DNA of 64,000 nt, taken from contig NZ_CP056122.1 in assembly GCF_018219455.1 (NCBI RefSeq), forward strand, positions 4,551,001-4,615,000. The letters run 5' to 3'. This DNA is from Moritella sp. 5. GTDB taxonomy: Bacteria; Pseudomonadota; Gammaproteobacteria; Enterobacterales; Moritellaceae. Positions within the stretch are counted from its first letter, which is position 1, and each line of letters opens with the position of its first letter. The translations under genes were made by a program, and so were the position numbers. Below are positions 1-9,060 of this stretch, piece after piece. A model generated the notes under the pieces. That model saw only the letters and a program-made list of their open reading frames with translations, had not been told where the DNA came from and did not search any database.

Positions 1-588
1 AGTGCATTAAAACGTTTCGCAGTGAAACTATCGAAGATTTGTAACGATCTACGTTTACTGTCTTCTGGCCCACGTACTGGTTTAAATGAAATTAACCTAC
101 CCGAAATGCAAGCAGGTTCTTCAATCATGCCAGCAAAAGTAAACCCAGTGATTCCAGAAGTGGTTAACCAAGTAGCATTTAAAGTGTGTGGTAACGACAT
201 TACCATCACTATGGCAGCAGAAGCCGGTCAATTACAATTAAACGTCATGGAACCTGTGATTGGTCAATGCCTATTTGAATCACTGACATTATTAGAAAAT
301 GCCTGTTTCTCACTACAAGATAAATGTGTCAAAGGCATTACCGCTAACCGTAAGGTATGCCAAGACTTCGTCCTCAATTCAATTGGTATCATCACTTACT
401 TAAACCCATTCATTGGTCATCATGAAGGCGATACTATCGGTCGAATCTGTGCTGAAACAGGTAAGAGTGTACGTGAAGTAGTATTAGAGCGCGGCTTATT
501 GTCAGGAGCTGAGTTAGATGAAATCTTCTCTATCGAAAACTTAATGAATCCAAAATACACAGCACAACGTTTCGCGAAAGCAATTTAA
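1..588 (+). CDS. aspA: Aspartate ammonia-lyase, C-terminal part (5' truncated by window edge)
   Basis: Catalyses reversible deamination of L-aspartate to fumarate and ammonia in the cytoplasm, feeding anaerobic fumarate respiration. The frame is open from base 1 with no start, so the gene begins outside the window and about 195 C-terminal residues are present. The fumarase/aspartase signature [11 protein letters not shown] lies at about bases 112-144 and carries the catalytic serine loop. The stretch NVMEPVIGQ and the C-terminal YLNPFIGHH region match E. coli AspA closely from memory. An internal GTG at 22 is not the start. A symmetric terminator follows. aspA lies near fxsA and dsbD in E. 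coli, and fxsA and a DsbD-domain gene occur here within 8 kb, which supports the call. Confidence 0.96.
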   Translation, partial: SALKRFAVKLSKICNDLRLLSSGPRTGLNEINLPEMQAGSSIMPAKVNPVIPEVVNQVAFKVCGNDITITMAAEAGQLQLNVMEPVIGQCLFESLTLLENACFSLQDKCVKGITANRKVCQDFVLNSIGIITYLNPFIGHHEGDTIGRICAETGKSVREVVLERGLLSGAELDEIFSIENLMNPKYTAQRFAKAI

Positions 589-606
589 ATAAGTTAGCAG
601 TTTGAA

Positions 607-650
607 TAAAAATCCCCGTTACTGCCATATACAGTAACGGGGATTTTTTA
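607..650. terminator. Bidirectional Rho-independent terminator between aspA and the RND operon
   Basis: The arms CCCCGTTACTG and CAGTAACGGGG form an 11-bp stem around a short ATATA-type loop. An A-run on the left and a T-run on the right allow it to terminate convergent transcription from both aspA and the efflux permease gene. Confidence 0.9.
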
Positions 651-694
651 TATCTCAAATAACCTGTACGGCGATTCTTTAATTACCTTTACAA

Positions 695-3600
695 CTAAGC
701 TGCGACAGCCGTTACCTCAAAGGGTCTTTTACGACTCATTAATACGAAAATCGCAGGTACAAAATAAAACGATAATAAAGTCGTTAATACCGTCCCACCC
801 GCGATGGCAATAGCAAACGGCGGCCAGAAACCACCACCCGCTAAGATTAATGGTAAGAATCCCCCCACCGTAGTGATCGTCGTTGAAGTAATATGGCGAG
901 TACAACTGGTGATGGCCTTAATAATGGCATCGGTATCGCCAGCGACCGCTTTCGGATCTGATTTTAATTCAGCCAAAATTACAATTGCGGCATTAATCGC
1001 TAATCCCATCAAGCCAAGTAAACCAATAATAACAGTGAAACCAAACGGGTAATTAAATACGTACACACTGAGTAAGCCCAGTCCCACCGATTGAATAGCG
1101 GATAATACAATCACACCACCCAAACGGAACGAGTTAAAGGACAGTACCACAATAATAATAAGTAACATCATGATAACGCCAACACTCGCTAAAAGTTTAC
1201 CCACAGCCTCATTACGTTTAGCTGACTCGCCACCAAACTCCATACTGTAGCCCGGCGGTAATACAAAGTTTTCACTCGCTAAGCGGTCCGAAAATTCATT
1301 GAGCACAGTCGACGGAAGCGTCCCCGCAACTAAGTAACCCTCGACAGTATTAACCCGTACACCATCTCGATGTGGAATAGCACCACGACTCGGCTCTAAT
1401 GCCAGCTCCGTTAGTGCCACCAGTGGGATGCTACTGTGTGATTGTGGAGAACTAAGACTAATGTTAGCGAGGTCAGACAAGCTACTGCGCTGATCATTGG
1501 CAATACGTACGCGAACTGGAATCGATTCCGTTGCTTCGATAATAGAACCATTTACCGTACCATGTAATGTCGATTGTAATTGTGTTGCCACATCAGTCAA
1601 TGTTAAACCAGCTAGCTGACTGACATCTTCGTTAATTTTTAACCATACTTTTGGTAACCCAGGTTGGATTGTTGCACGCGTATGGATCACATTTTCAGTA
1701 CCAATTAAGATCCGCCTTGCTTCATCCCCTAGGGCTTTCAAGGTATCTAAATTAGGGCCAAACAAGCGTAATTCGATAGGGGCTTTAAACGGAGGGCCTT
1801 GCTCTAATTTACGCACTAATATTTGTGCTTCAGGGATCGCATCATCAAGCAAAATTTGTAATTCAGGGATCAGCTCATTAACACGTTGGAAACTATCACC
1901 AGTAATCATAGCTTGGGCATAATACTGCGCACCATCTTTATTCGGCATCAAGTTATAGTAAAAAGACGGGGCATTGTTACCAATAAACCAACGTACTTTA
2001 CTAATACCTTGTTGCTTTGCCAATAATTCGCTAATGGTTTTAGTCACTGCTTCAGTGGCAACAATACTGGTTTGTACAGGCATAAATAATTCAATATGGA
2101 ACATGTCACGATCCGAAGCTGGAAAAAACTGTTCATCCAACTGTTTAGCCAACATAAAACCACTCAAAGGTAAGATAAATACCAAAGCAATACTGAGCTT
2201 AGGTCTAGCCAATACCAATACTAGTGACTGGCGGAAAGTCCGTGCTAAACCCGGTAATTCAATGCCATTATTATACCACGTCGCTGTACGTGCTGATTTA
2301 CCTTGTGAATTTCCCGCGAGGAAACGACCAGAGAGTCCTGCTACAATCGTATGCGAAACTAAATACGAGCCGATTAAGGCAAAGATCACACTCAGGGCAA
2401 TGCCACCGACAAACTCACCGCTAGGACCAGGCATCATCACAATTGGCATAAAAGCCAATATAGTAGTGAGTGTAGAGCCGAGTAAAGGTAACCATAAATG
2501 CTTAATCGCACCTTGCACCGCAACGCTGGCAGCCAACCCCTGTTGACGACGTTTTTGGATGGTATCAGCCATTACAATCGCGTTATCAACCATAATGCCC
2601 AAAGCAACAACTAAGCCAGTAACAGACATTTGATGAATAGGTAATCCGTAATAATTCATCACGGTCAAAGTAAACAATACAGTTAAAGGGAGAGATAACG
2701 TGACAATTAAAGCTGCGCGCCAGCCTAAAGTCACTAACAGCACCACAGCAATAATCGAAAAACCAATGAGGATATTACTCACTAGGTCTTGCAGCCTATC
2801 TTCTGTATATGTGGATTGATCAAAAAGCACTTCAGTAGTTAATGAAGTTGGCAGTCTTTGAGTAAATCCAGCTACGACCTCATCAACTTTTTCACTCCAC
2901 TTATCAATTCGTAAGTTAGGTAACATACGAGTCGATATAACAACGGCGTATTGACCATCAACCAATGCAACCTCTTGAGCTGGCCATTGTAATTTTTTAC
3001 TAACGTTGGCAATATCACCTAAACGAACCACACCACCTTTACTGTCATTAAGCAGAGGGATGTGACGGATCCGATCGACAGAGTCAAACGATCCAGCCAC
3101 TTCAATCTGCATTTGATTATAGTCATTGATGATGTTACCCGCAGATACCTTGGCATCAGCAGCTAAAATAATATTCGAAATAGCTTGTGTCGATAAGGAC
3201 AAATTAGCCGCTAAATGCTTATCTATTTCTACCAATATTTGCTCTTCACCACGACCAAACAAACTGACAATATCAGTACCCGAAATAACCTTTAACTGAC
3301 TCTGTAATTCTTTACCGTAACGACCTAATGTAGTTAAATCAACAGCGCTATTTCCTTGCCATTTAACTGCAATTAACTGCGTGTAGGCATAACCCCTATC
3401 GTCTTCTAAACGTGGTGCAATTGCTGCTGGCGGCAACTCACTTGTTACATCATTAAGCAGATCTCTAACTCGAGACCACACTGGTACAGGATCATAGTTA
3501 GTATCGTGTAATTCTAACTGTACAATTGAAATTCCCGCTCTAGATGTCGACGTAATATGCTTAATATCAGCAAGTTTACGTAACTTCTGTTCAATTTTTT

Positions 3601-3787
3601 CAGTTACCATAGCTTCAACACGCTCAGCACTCGCGCCAGGCAGTATAGTCAACACACTGGCATTACGGTTCGTGATCCTAGGATCCTCCGTACGTGGCAG
3701 TGTTGATAATGAGCCTAATCCCGCGACAATTAATAAAGTAATCAGCAGTGCTATCAGACGATTATTTTCAGTAAACGCCTTAATCAT
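695..3787 (-). CDS. RND family multidrug efflux permease (AcrB-like)
   Basis: Inner-membrane proton-driven drug/H+ antiporter subunit of a tripartite efflux pump. Its 1030 residues fit the hydrophobe/amphiphile RND family. An N-terminal membrane helix (about 10-30) is followed by a large periplasmic porter region, helices at about 335-480, a second periplasmic region, and helices from about 865 to 1015. The helix-4 motif reads GIMVDNAIV with D401 followed by N402, where AcrB has a DD pair. The helix-10 motif reads GLAINAAIV and lacks the lysine found in AcrB, so the proton relay differs from the AcrB type. Its start overlaps the stop of the upstream membrane fusion gene by 4 bases (ATGA), implying translational coupling. 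No outer-membrane channel gene is adjacent, so it probably uses a TolC from elsewhere. The drug substrate is unknown. Confidence 0.93.
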   Translation of the reverse strand: MIKAFTENNRLIALLITLLIVAGLGSLSTLPRTEDPRITNRNASVLTILPGASAERVEAMVTEKIEQKLRKLADIKHITSTSRAGISIVQLELHDTNYDPVPVWSRVRDLLNDVTSELPPAAIAPRLEDDRGYAYTQLIAVKWQGNSAVDLTTLGRYGKELQSQLKVISGTDIVSLFGRGEEQILVEIDKHLAANLSLSTQAISNIILAADAKVSAGNIINDYNQMQIEVAGSFDSVDRIRHIPLLNDSKGGVVRLGDIANVSKKLQWPAQEVALVDGQYAVVISTRMLPNLRIDKWSEKVDEVVAGFTQRLPTSLTTEVLFDQSTYTEDRLQDLVSNILIGFSIIAVVLLVTLGWRAALIVTLSLPLTVLFTLTVMNYYGLPIHQMSVTGLVVALGIMVDNAIVMADTIQKRRQQGLAASVAVQGAIKHLWLPLLGSTLTTILAFMPIVMMPGPSGEFVGGIALSVIFALIGSYLVSHTIVAGLSGRFLAGNSQGKSARTATWYNNGIELPGLARTFRQSLVLVLARPKLSIALVFILPLSGFMLAKQLDEQFFPASDRDMFHIELFMPVQTSIVATEAVTKTISELLAKQQGISKVRWFIGNNAPSFYYNLMPNKDGAQYYAQAMITGDSFQRVNELIPELQILLDDAIPEAQILVRKLEQGPPFKAPIELRLFGPNLDTLKALGDEARRILIGTENVIHTRATIQPGLPKVWLKINEDVSQLAGLTLTDVATQLQSTLHGTVNGSIIEATESIPVRVRIANDQRSSLSDLANISLSSPQSHSSIPLVALTELALEPSRGAIPHRDGVRVNTVEGYLVAGTLPSTVLNEFSDRLASENFVLPPGYSMEFGGESAKRNEAVGKLLASVGVIMMLLIIIVVLSFNSFRLGGVIVLSAIQSVGLGLLSVYVFNYPFGFTVIIGLLGLMGLAINAAIVILAELKSDPKAVAGDTDAIIKAITSCTRHITSTTITTVGGFLPLILAGGGFWPPFAIAIAGGTVLTTLLSFYFVPAIFVLMSRKRPFEVTAVAA

Positions 3788-4986
3788 ATTTCATTCTCCG
3801 TAGTTGCAGAATATGACGCTTTATTTACAAACGCTTGCTGATGATTAACCCTTACTTTTTGCCCCGGCACGAAACGATGAATACCGGTATTCACATACGC
3901 CTGATTACTCTGCAGATCACCTTGTACGTATGCAGCTGTTTCAGTGGCATGTAATATCGTGACTGTAGTGCTTTTTAACTGAAAAACTTCATCTGTCGAA
4001 TGATCCTCAAGATCCTTCTGTAGTCTATCGTGCTCTAAGGTATAAATATTCCACATACCGCGCACGCCATCAGTAATGGCACTTAATGGGATCCAGTAAC
4101 CCGGTTCTTGGTACTCCTGCGACAAAGACAAATAAGCTAATTGGCCATTATAAACAGGACTGTTATCAACCAATGTGAAGCGTAAACTTATCGTTCGGGT
4201 CACCTTATCCACTTCGTTACCCATGCTAAGTAAACGAACAGCGTAATTAACACCAGCAATTTCGACTTGATGATCCTTGCCTTGCAGCTGAGGAATAAAA
4301 CTTGCTGGTACACCAACCGTGACCTCGGACGCACCTGTTTGTAATAATCTAAATGCCGTAGTACCAGCAGCAACCACTTCGCCTTCGGCAATTTGGCGGC
4401 TGCTAACAATACCATCAAATGGCGCTAACAGTTTAGACTTATCAATATGATACTGGCTTGCATCCAATGCAGATAACGTACTGCGGATCTTCGCGGCAAT
4501 AACTCGCTTTTGCGACGACAGCTCATCGATATTTTGCTCAGAAGTAAATCCGCGTGAAATTAGCGAACTTAACCGCTTTAGATTTGCTTCAATCAAATCA
4601 AATTGCGCTTGCGCTTGCTGCAATTGTGCTTCGAGCTTAGTACGTTCAATTAATAGTAACTGTATGTCTAGCTCTGCCAGCAATTGACCTTTAACAACCT
4701 GCTGACCTTCAATCACATGTAGCGTCTTGATAATGCCTGCGAACTCGAAACCTAAATTAGCATCTTGCTTAGCAATCACCTTACCAACAAACTTATTCTC
4801 GACTTGGTAACTCGTTTGTTTGGTTAAGTGCCCACTGCTTGCTTGTAAATACTGCGACGCAACCTGCGTTTCATTCGCAACGACATCACTACAAGCTTGC
4901 AATGCAAGCATAATTAGCAATATACTTAACCACTGTGCTGGTTTTACATACAACACAGAGAGGTGATTCTTTTTAGACATAATCAT
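3784..4986 (-). CDS. RND efflux membrane fusion protein (HlyD/AcrA family lipoprotein)
   Basis: Periplasmic adaptor linking the RND permease to an outer-membrane channel. The 400-residue product starts with a hydrophobic segment ending in the lipobox LQAC at about residues 29-32. The mature cysteine is followed by Ser, not the Asp that usually keeps AcrA in the inner membrane. A biotinyl-lipoyl-like half (VIEGQQVVKGQLLAELD, about 90-110), a coiled-coil hairpin (about 112-165) and the returning half (LLAPFDGIVSSRQI) follow, then beta-barrel and membrane-proximal domains. It is first in a two-gene operon, diverging from a TetR gene across a region with two matching operators. Confidence 0.92.
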   Translation of the reverse strand: MIMSKKNHLSVLYVKPAQWLSILLIMLALQACSDVVANETQVASQYLQASSGHLTKQTSYQVENKFVGKVIAKQDANLGFEFAGIIKTLHVIEGQQVVKGQLLAELDIQLLLIERTKLEAQLQQAQAQFDLIEANLKRLSSLISRGFTSEQNIDELSSQKRVIAAKIRSTLSALDASQYHIDKSKLLAPFDGIVSSRQIAEGEVVAAGTTAFRLLQTGASEVTVGVPASFIPQLQGKDHQVEIAGVNYAVRLLSMGNEVDKVTRTISLRFTLVDNSPVYNGQLAYLSLSQEYQEPGYWIPLSAITDGVRGMWNIYTLEHDRLQKDLEDHSTDEVFQLKSTTVTILHATETAAYVQGDLQSNQAYVNTGIHRFVPGQKVRVNHQQAFVNKASYSATTENEI

Positions 4987-5042
4987 TATCCTTTATTTAC
5001 GTTCAACCCAACTCAACGCTTTATTTCAGAGCCCACACAAAA

Positions 5043-5058
5043 TGGACTCCAGAGTCCA
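5043..5058. promoter_or_regulatory. Probable TetR operator 1 (perfect inverted repeat)
   Basis: TGGACTC-CA-GAGTCCA is a perfect 7-bp inverted repeat in the divergent region between the efflux operon and its TetR gene. A second TGGAC-N6-GTCCA-like site lies 40 bp away. Assignment to the neighbouring regulator is inferred from position and symmetry. Confidence 0.7.
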
Positions 5059-5082
5059 ATCTGGATAATAGCAAATACATAC

Positions 5083-5098
5083 TAGACGGTACAGTCCA
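5083..5098. promoter_or_regulatory. Probable TetR operator 2 (degenerate copy)
   Basis: TAGAC-GGTACA-GTCCA has the same 16-bp length and outer half-sites as operator 1, with one mismatch in the left arm. The 40-bp centre-to-centre distance is about four helical turns, so both sites would be bound on the same face of the DNA. Confidence 0.6.
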
Positions 5099-5170
5099 CT
5101 TTAATATTAATTAACGCTAGCACAACATTTAATGCGATAATGTCTACTCAATTATTAGCGGTGTAGATAG

Positions 5171-5785
5171 ATGAATAAACCCAGAGCAAAAAGTGAATTA
5201 AAGCGAAATCAAATACTTGATGCGGCAACAATACAATTTACCCAACATGGCTACGCCGCTACGAGTATGGATCACATAGCTAAATTAGCAGGAGTATCAA
5301 AACAGACTGTCTATAGCCATTTCGGTAATAAAGATGAATTATTTATTACCGCCATCACCTATAAGTGCGAATTGGCAGGAATAGCAGAACTACTACCAGA
5401 AAATCTAGGACCCGTTGAATCTGTTTTAACATTATTCGCACAGCGTTTCTTTGCTATGATAACGTCGGTTGACTCAATGGCTGTGCACCGAGTTTGTGCC
5501 GCAGAGTGCCTTGCTCATCCACATTTATCACGTTTATTCTTTGAGGCTGGTCCACTTTTTGTTATCGACAAGCTAGCTAATTGCTTAGCTGAATATCACC
5601 GCCGTGGAGAGCTGGATATAAACGATTGCCGCCAAGCGGCAATCCAATTATTGTCATTAATAAAAGGTGAGCAATGGACACGGTTAGAATTTAATATTGA
5701 AGAATCATTATCTGAACAGGAAATTAAGCACTACTTACAAAGTTCTGTGCGTTTATTTATCCGTGGATACCAGACGTTAAGCTAA
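5171..5785 (+). CDS. TetR/AcrR family transcriptional regulator of the adjacent efflux pump
   Basis: Dimeric one-component repressor, 204 residues, typical for the family. The N-terminal helix-turn-helix domain covers about 10-57 and contains the family core MDHIAKLAGVSKQTVYSHFGNKDELF. The C-terminal region (about 75-200) is a helical ligand-binding domain resembling the AefR-like/TetR_C group. It is transcribed away from the RND operon, with two matching palindromes between them, the standard arrangement of a local repressor that also controls itself. The inducer cannot be read from sequence. A terminator follows the stop. Confidence 0.9.
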   Translation: MNKPRAKSELKRNQILDAATIQFTQHGYAATSMDHIAKLAGVSKQTVYSHFGNKDELFITAITYKCELAGIAELLPENLGPVESVLTLFAQRFFAMITSVDSMAVHRVCAAECLAHPHLSRLFFEAGPLFVIDKLANCLAEYHRRGELDINDCRQAAIQLLSLIKGEQWTRLEFNIEESLSEQEIKHYLQSSVRLFIRGYQTLS

Positions 5786-5790
5786 AACGA

Positions 5791-5826
5791 TCAGGGTTAT
5801 ATGATCTTTATATAACCCTATTTATT
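5791..5826. terminator. Terminator between tetR and cobA
   Basis: The arms AGGGTTATA and TATAACCCT form a 9-bp stem, followed on the plus strand by ATTTATT. It sits between convergent genes and probably serves both. Confidence 0.75.
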
Positions 5827-5841
5827 GTAGTTTAAACAATG

Positions 5842-6645
5842 TTATTCAGCCGTTGCGAGTGTGGCGCTAAACCAATCAAGCTTAGCGGCTAACTGGGTAA
5901 CCAGACCAATGATAATCAGCGAAGGACTTTCAGCTTGCGCGGCAAGATCACTCAGATCTTTTAACGATCCTTGCAATGTACGCTGCAGTTGACTGGTGCC
6001 TCTTTCCACAATGGCCACAGGCATGTCTGCACTCATTCCGTGTTTAATCAGGTTATGTGCAATACCACCACTCTGTGTTAACCCCATGTAGAACACCAAT
6101 GTATGCGTCGCCTTACCTAATAGCGGCCAATTCAACTGATTCGCATCATCTTTTAAATGCCCAGTAATAAATTGTACACCTTGGGTATAATTACGATGAG
6201 TCAACGGGATCCCTGCGTATGCAGCACATCCAGAAGCAGCGGTAATACCCGGCACAACTTCAAAAGGTATGTTAAAAGGTAATAAGGCTTCAAGCTCTTC
6301 ACCACCACGCCCAAAAATAAACGGATCGCCGCCTTTAAGACGGATCACCTGCTTACCCTGCAGTGCAAGATCCACCAATAATTGATTAATGCCACTTTGT
6401 GGTACACAATGATGTCCCGCCTTTTTACCAACAAAAAAACGTTCTGCTTGTGGGTGAATCAAGGCGATAATTTCATCGGACACTAAACGGTCATGTACTA
6501 CAACTTCGGCTTGTTGCAATAAACGTAATGCTTTAACGGTTAATAAATCGGGGTCGCCTGGACCCGAACCGACTAAAATTACTTTCCCTGTATGACTTAT
6601 GGCCTGTAGCTCATTCACTGTTGTTGATACTGCTTGTCCAGTCAT
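5842..6645 (-). CDS. cobA: Uroporphyrinogen-III C-methyltransferase (SUMT)
   Basis: Transfers two methyl groups from SAM to uroporphyrinogen III to make precorrin-2, the branch point to siroheme and cobalamin. The 267 residues form a single tetrapyrrole methylase domain from about 18 to 262. The N-terminal signature [12 protein letters not shown], the VVHDRLVS region, [16 protein letters not shown] (about 102-117) and the [20 protein letters not shown] region are all present. It is the stand-alone SUMT type, with no CysG dehydrogenase/ferrochelatase half. An AAGGA ribosome site precedes the ATG. No siroheme-using or cobalamin gene is adjacent. Confidence 0.94.
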   Translation of the reverse strand: MTGQAVSTTVNELQAISHTGKVILVGSGPGDPDLLTVKALRLLQQAEVVVHDRLVSDEIIALIHPQAERFFVGKKAGHHCVPQSGINQLLVDLALQGKQVIRLKGGDPFIFGRGGEELEALLPFNIPFEVVPGITAASGCAAYAGIPLTHRNYTQGVQFITGHLKDDANQLNWPLLGKATHTLVFYMGLTQSGGIAHNLIKHGMSADMPVAIVERGTSQLQRTLQGSLKDLSDLAAQAESPSLIIIGLVTQLAAKLDWFSATLATAE

Positions 6646-6796
6646 TCTATATCCTTAGCTACTACGCCAGCCATTCATGGCTAGCAACTATTCACAGCGC
6701 TATTTGTCACTGCTTTTACATCACTAATAAATACCATAGCTGTGCAAGGCTTACCAATAGCGGAGTAGTATAAGTTATATCAAGCGAAGCAAGATC

Positions 6797-6830
6797 AAAA
6801 AAGGCGTGAACTTTCGAACACGCCTTTTGG
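6797..6830 (-). terminator. Rho-independent terminator downstream of fxsA
   Basis: The arms AAAAGGCGTG and CACGCCTTTT are separated by a short loop containing TTCGAA. On the minus strand the hairpin is followed by a T-run (the plus-strand A-run before 6802). It lies 22 bases past the fxsA stop. Confidence 0.85.
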
Positions 6831-6851
6831 TATTTATTTGTCTATCGCTTA

Positions 6852-7385
6852 TTAATTAAGCTTGTTGTCATCCTTGTCTACTTCAACAAAATCACCTTCA
6901 ATAACACCGTCATTTTTGGCCTTATTATCAGCACCTGGCTGTTGTTGAAATGGCGACGAGTGCGTTGACGATTGTGACGAATAATGGAAACCTTGCGCAT
7001 TACCCGTAAACGTCGGTTGTGGAATAATACGATCTTTGTATTGGGCAATAATCGCTTTAGCTAAACGACCACGAATTTGTGGTGTAAGCACCAATAAACC
7101 TAACGCATCAGTAACAAAGCCCGGTGTTACAAGTAGCACACCACATACCAGCAGCATAATGCCTTCTACAATTTCTTGTCCAGGTGCTTCACCTGCAGCT
7201 AAACGCGCTTGTAATTTTTGCACCGTTTGTATGCCTTGGCTCCGCACCAAATACGAACCAGCAAACGCCGTTAAAATGATAATACCAATCGTCAGCTCTG
7301 CACCTAATAACGAACCTATCGACATCAGCACATACACTTCAATTAATGTCATCGCAGTAAATAAGAAAAATAAACGACCTAACAC
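6852..7385 (-). CDS. fxsA: FxsA family membrane protein
   Basis: Small cytoplasmic-membrane protein. E. coli FxsA is known for relieving F-plasmid exclusion of phage T7, and its cellular role is unclear. The 177 residues have hydrophobic segments at about 3-22, 27-48 and 76-97, with the family-typical region EIVEGIMLLVCGVLLVTPGFVTDALG. The C-terminal 55 residues are polar and low-complexity, ending in an acidic DFVEVDKDD tail. The neighbourhood of aspA and a DsbD-domain gene matches the E. coli aspA-fxsA-dsbD region. Confidence 0.9.
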   Translation of the reverse strand: MLGRLFFLFTAMTLIEVYVLMSIGSLLGAELTIGIIILTAFAGSYLVRSQGIQTVQKLQARLAAGEAPGQEIVEGIMLLVCGVLLVTPGFVTDALGLLVLTPQIRGRLAKAIIAQYKDRIIPQPTFTGNAQGFHYSSQSSTHSSPFQQQPGADNKAKNDGVIEGDFVEVDKDDNKLN

Positions 7386-7596
7386 ATTAACCTCTCAAAA
7401 ATATAGTTATAGTAGACGACTTAGCTGAGTATATATTTGTCACTAAGTTATCTAAAAATCCGCACAAAACGATCAGAATATAAAGTAACATAGGGGTAAT
7501 CAACCCAGTTTTCAAGCTCTAGTCTAGTCGATAGTCCATAATGCTAAGTAACTGACGTCACAATTAAGACAACTAAAACGTAATAAAGTTGGAAAA

Positions 7597-8046
7597 ATGA
7601 AAGCAAAATTAACCCTATTACTCGCAAGTAGCTTTGTGATCCAAAGCGTAATACCTGTGTATGCAAATATTAATGTTAGTCCATTTGCAAATAAACAACA
7701 GAGCGCCCCTGCATTCTTACCCGTCGAAGATGCATTTGTTTTTTCTCAACTGCAACAAGCCGACAACTTAAATGTATTCTGGCAAATTACCGAGGGCTAT
7801 TATTTATATAAAAATAAGCTCCGCGTAACAATAAACGGTAATGAGTACACGATAGTCGGCCTACCAGAAGGTAAAGATCATCATGATGAATATTTTGGTA
7901 ATGTCGAAATTTTTGAATATGAATTGATGTTTTCAGTGCCCCTTTCAACGTTAGCACCAGCAAGTAAAATAACAATTCATTACCAAGGTTGTGCAGTGGC
8001 GGGACTATGTTACCCACCCATGACAAAAACATTTATTACCCAATAA
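7597..8046 (+). CDS. Free-standing N-terminal domain of DsbD (periplasmic nDsbD-like protein)
   Basis: In DsbD this domain receives electrons from the membrane domain and passes them to DsbC, DsbG and CcmG in the periplasm. The 149-residue product has a signal peptide (about 1-23) and one nDsbD immunoglobulin-like fold. The recognisable pieces are WQITEGYYLYKNKL (about 62-75), the DEYFG/EIFEYEL strands, and the C-terminal YQGCAVAGLCYPP with both redox cysteines. DsbD normally continues into eight membrane helices and a thioredoxin domain over about 570-600 residues. Here a stop follows ten residues after CYPP, and the next 100 bases show no continuation. It is either a dedicated carrier or the surviving start of a broken dsbD. 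Confidence 0.85.
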   Translation: MKAKLTLLLASSFVIQSVIPVYANINVSPFANKQQSAPAFLPVEDAFVFSQLQQADNLNVFWQITEGYYLYKNKLRVTINGNEYTIVGLPEGKDHHDEYFGNVEIFEYELMFSVPLSTLAPASKITIHYQGCAVAGLCYPPMTKTFITQ

Positions 8047-8151
8047 ACCGTTTTATCCCGTATTTGAATCATCACTCAATGAATACTGGGATACTAAGAT
8101 AGAAATTTGGTCATGTTTTTCCGAATTAACTCTAATGATAAGGATGCATAA

Positions 8152-8943
8152 ATGAGTTCGGTACCAAACGAATTAACGCCAGACTGGAAACATGTGGAAT
8201 GGGTGCTAACTGATGTGGATGACACGCTTACTTGGCAAGGAAAGTTACCACCAGAAACCTTAATTTCACTGGCTGAATTACAGCAAACAGGTATCAAAGT
8301 GGTGGCCGTAACAGGCGCCTGCGCAGGTTGGTGTGATCATATTGCTCAACTATGGCCTGTTGATGCAGTGCTTGGTGAAAATGGCGCGTTCATTATGGAA
8401 AAGGAAAATGGATATTTAACCCTACGGGCCAATCGTTCTATGGATGATATTGCCCAACAACAAGCAATATTAAAACAGCAAGTAAAAGCGATTTTAGCGG
8501 ATTATCCCGATCTAAATTTAACGCTCGATCAGTCATATCGATTATGTGAAGTCGCGATTGATATTGGCCAGAATAGAGCGCGTGTTGATGACGATATTAT
8601 TGCTGAAGTTGTTGCTAAAATCCATGCATTAGGCGCACATGCAACTGCCAGCTCTATTCATATTAATGCTTGGTATGGCGAACATTCGAAGAAAGCGACA
8701 TCGTTACAATTTTTAGCCGAAAAAGGCTTATCACCACAAGCGATTTTAAATCAATCTTGTTACGTTGGTGATTCAATAAATGATCAATTGATGTTTGAAG
8801 CACTACCGAAGACAGTGGGTGTCGCGAACATAGAAAAATATTGGCACAAGCTCAGTCATCATCCCAAAATAGTCATGAGCCAACCTGGCGGTTTCGGGTT
8901 TGCAGAATTTACCAAACAATTACTCGATATTAAACGTAACTAA
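8152..8943 (+). CDS. HAD superfamily hydrolase (Cof-type/IIB phosphatase)
   Basis: Probable phosphatase of the haloacid dehalogenase superfamily. The 263 residues show motif I as LTDVDDTLTWQG (nucleophile D21, acid D23), motif II as VVAVTGACAGW at about 51-61, a cap domain over about 80-180, a conserved lysine near HSKKATSLQFL, and motif IV as GDSINDQLMF near 209. The cap arrangement resembles sugar-phosphatase/mannosyl-phosphoglycerate phosphatase relatives. Substrate is unknown. An AAGGA site lies upstream of the ATG. It is flanked by a strong hairpin shared with the convergent MFS gene. Confidence 0.82.
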   Translation: MSSVPNELTPDWKHVEWVLTDVDDTLTWQGKLPPETLISLAELQQTGIKVVAVTGACAGWCDHIAQLWPVDAVLGENGAFIMEKENGYLTLRANRSMDDIAQQQAILKQQVKAILADYPDLNLTLDQSYRLCEVAIDIGQNRARVDDDIIAEVVAKIHALGAHATASSIHINAWYGEHSKKATSLQFLAEKGLSPQAILNQSCYVGDSINDQLMFEALPKTVGVANIEKYWHKLSHHPKIVMSQPGGFGFAEFTKQLLDIKRN

Positions 8944-8967
8944 TTAGCAGCTTCAAAAATACAGCCA

Positions 8968-9001
8968 ACCATAAACAGATAGTGCATTATCTGTTTATGG
9001 T
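8968..9001. terminator. Long perfect hairpin between convergent HAD and MFS genes
   Basis: Arms of 14 bp (ACCATAAACAGATA and its complement) enclose the loop GTGCAT. On the minus strand a TATTTTTG tract follows about a dozen bases later. Its place between convergent stops suggests a terminator. Confidence 0.65.
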
Positions 9002-9060
9002 CATATTCAAAAGTCCAATTCATCATTGCTATAAATGTACCTAGACTTACTTAGCTCACG

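Noticed and set aside
804..2546. Plus-strand ORFs at 804-1052 and 1974-2546
   Set aside because: They are antisense shadows of the RND permease gene, with unnatural composition and no family resemblance.
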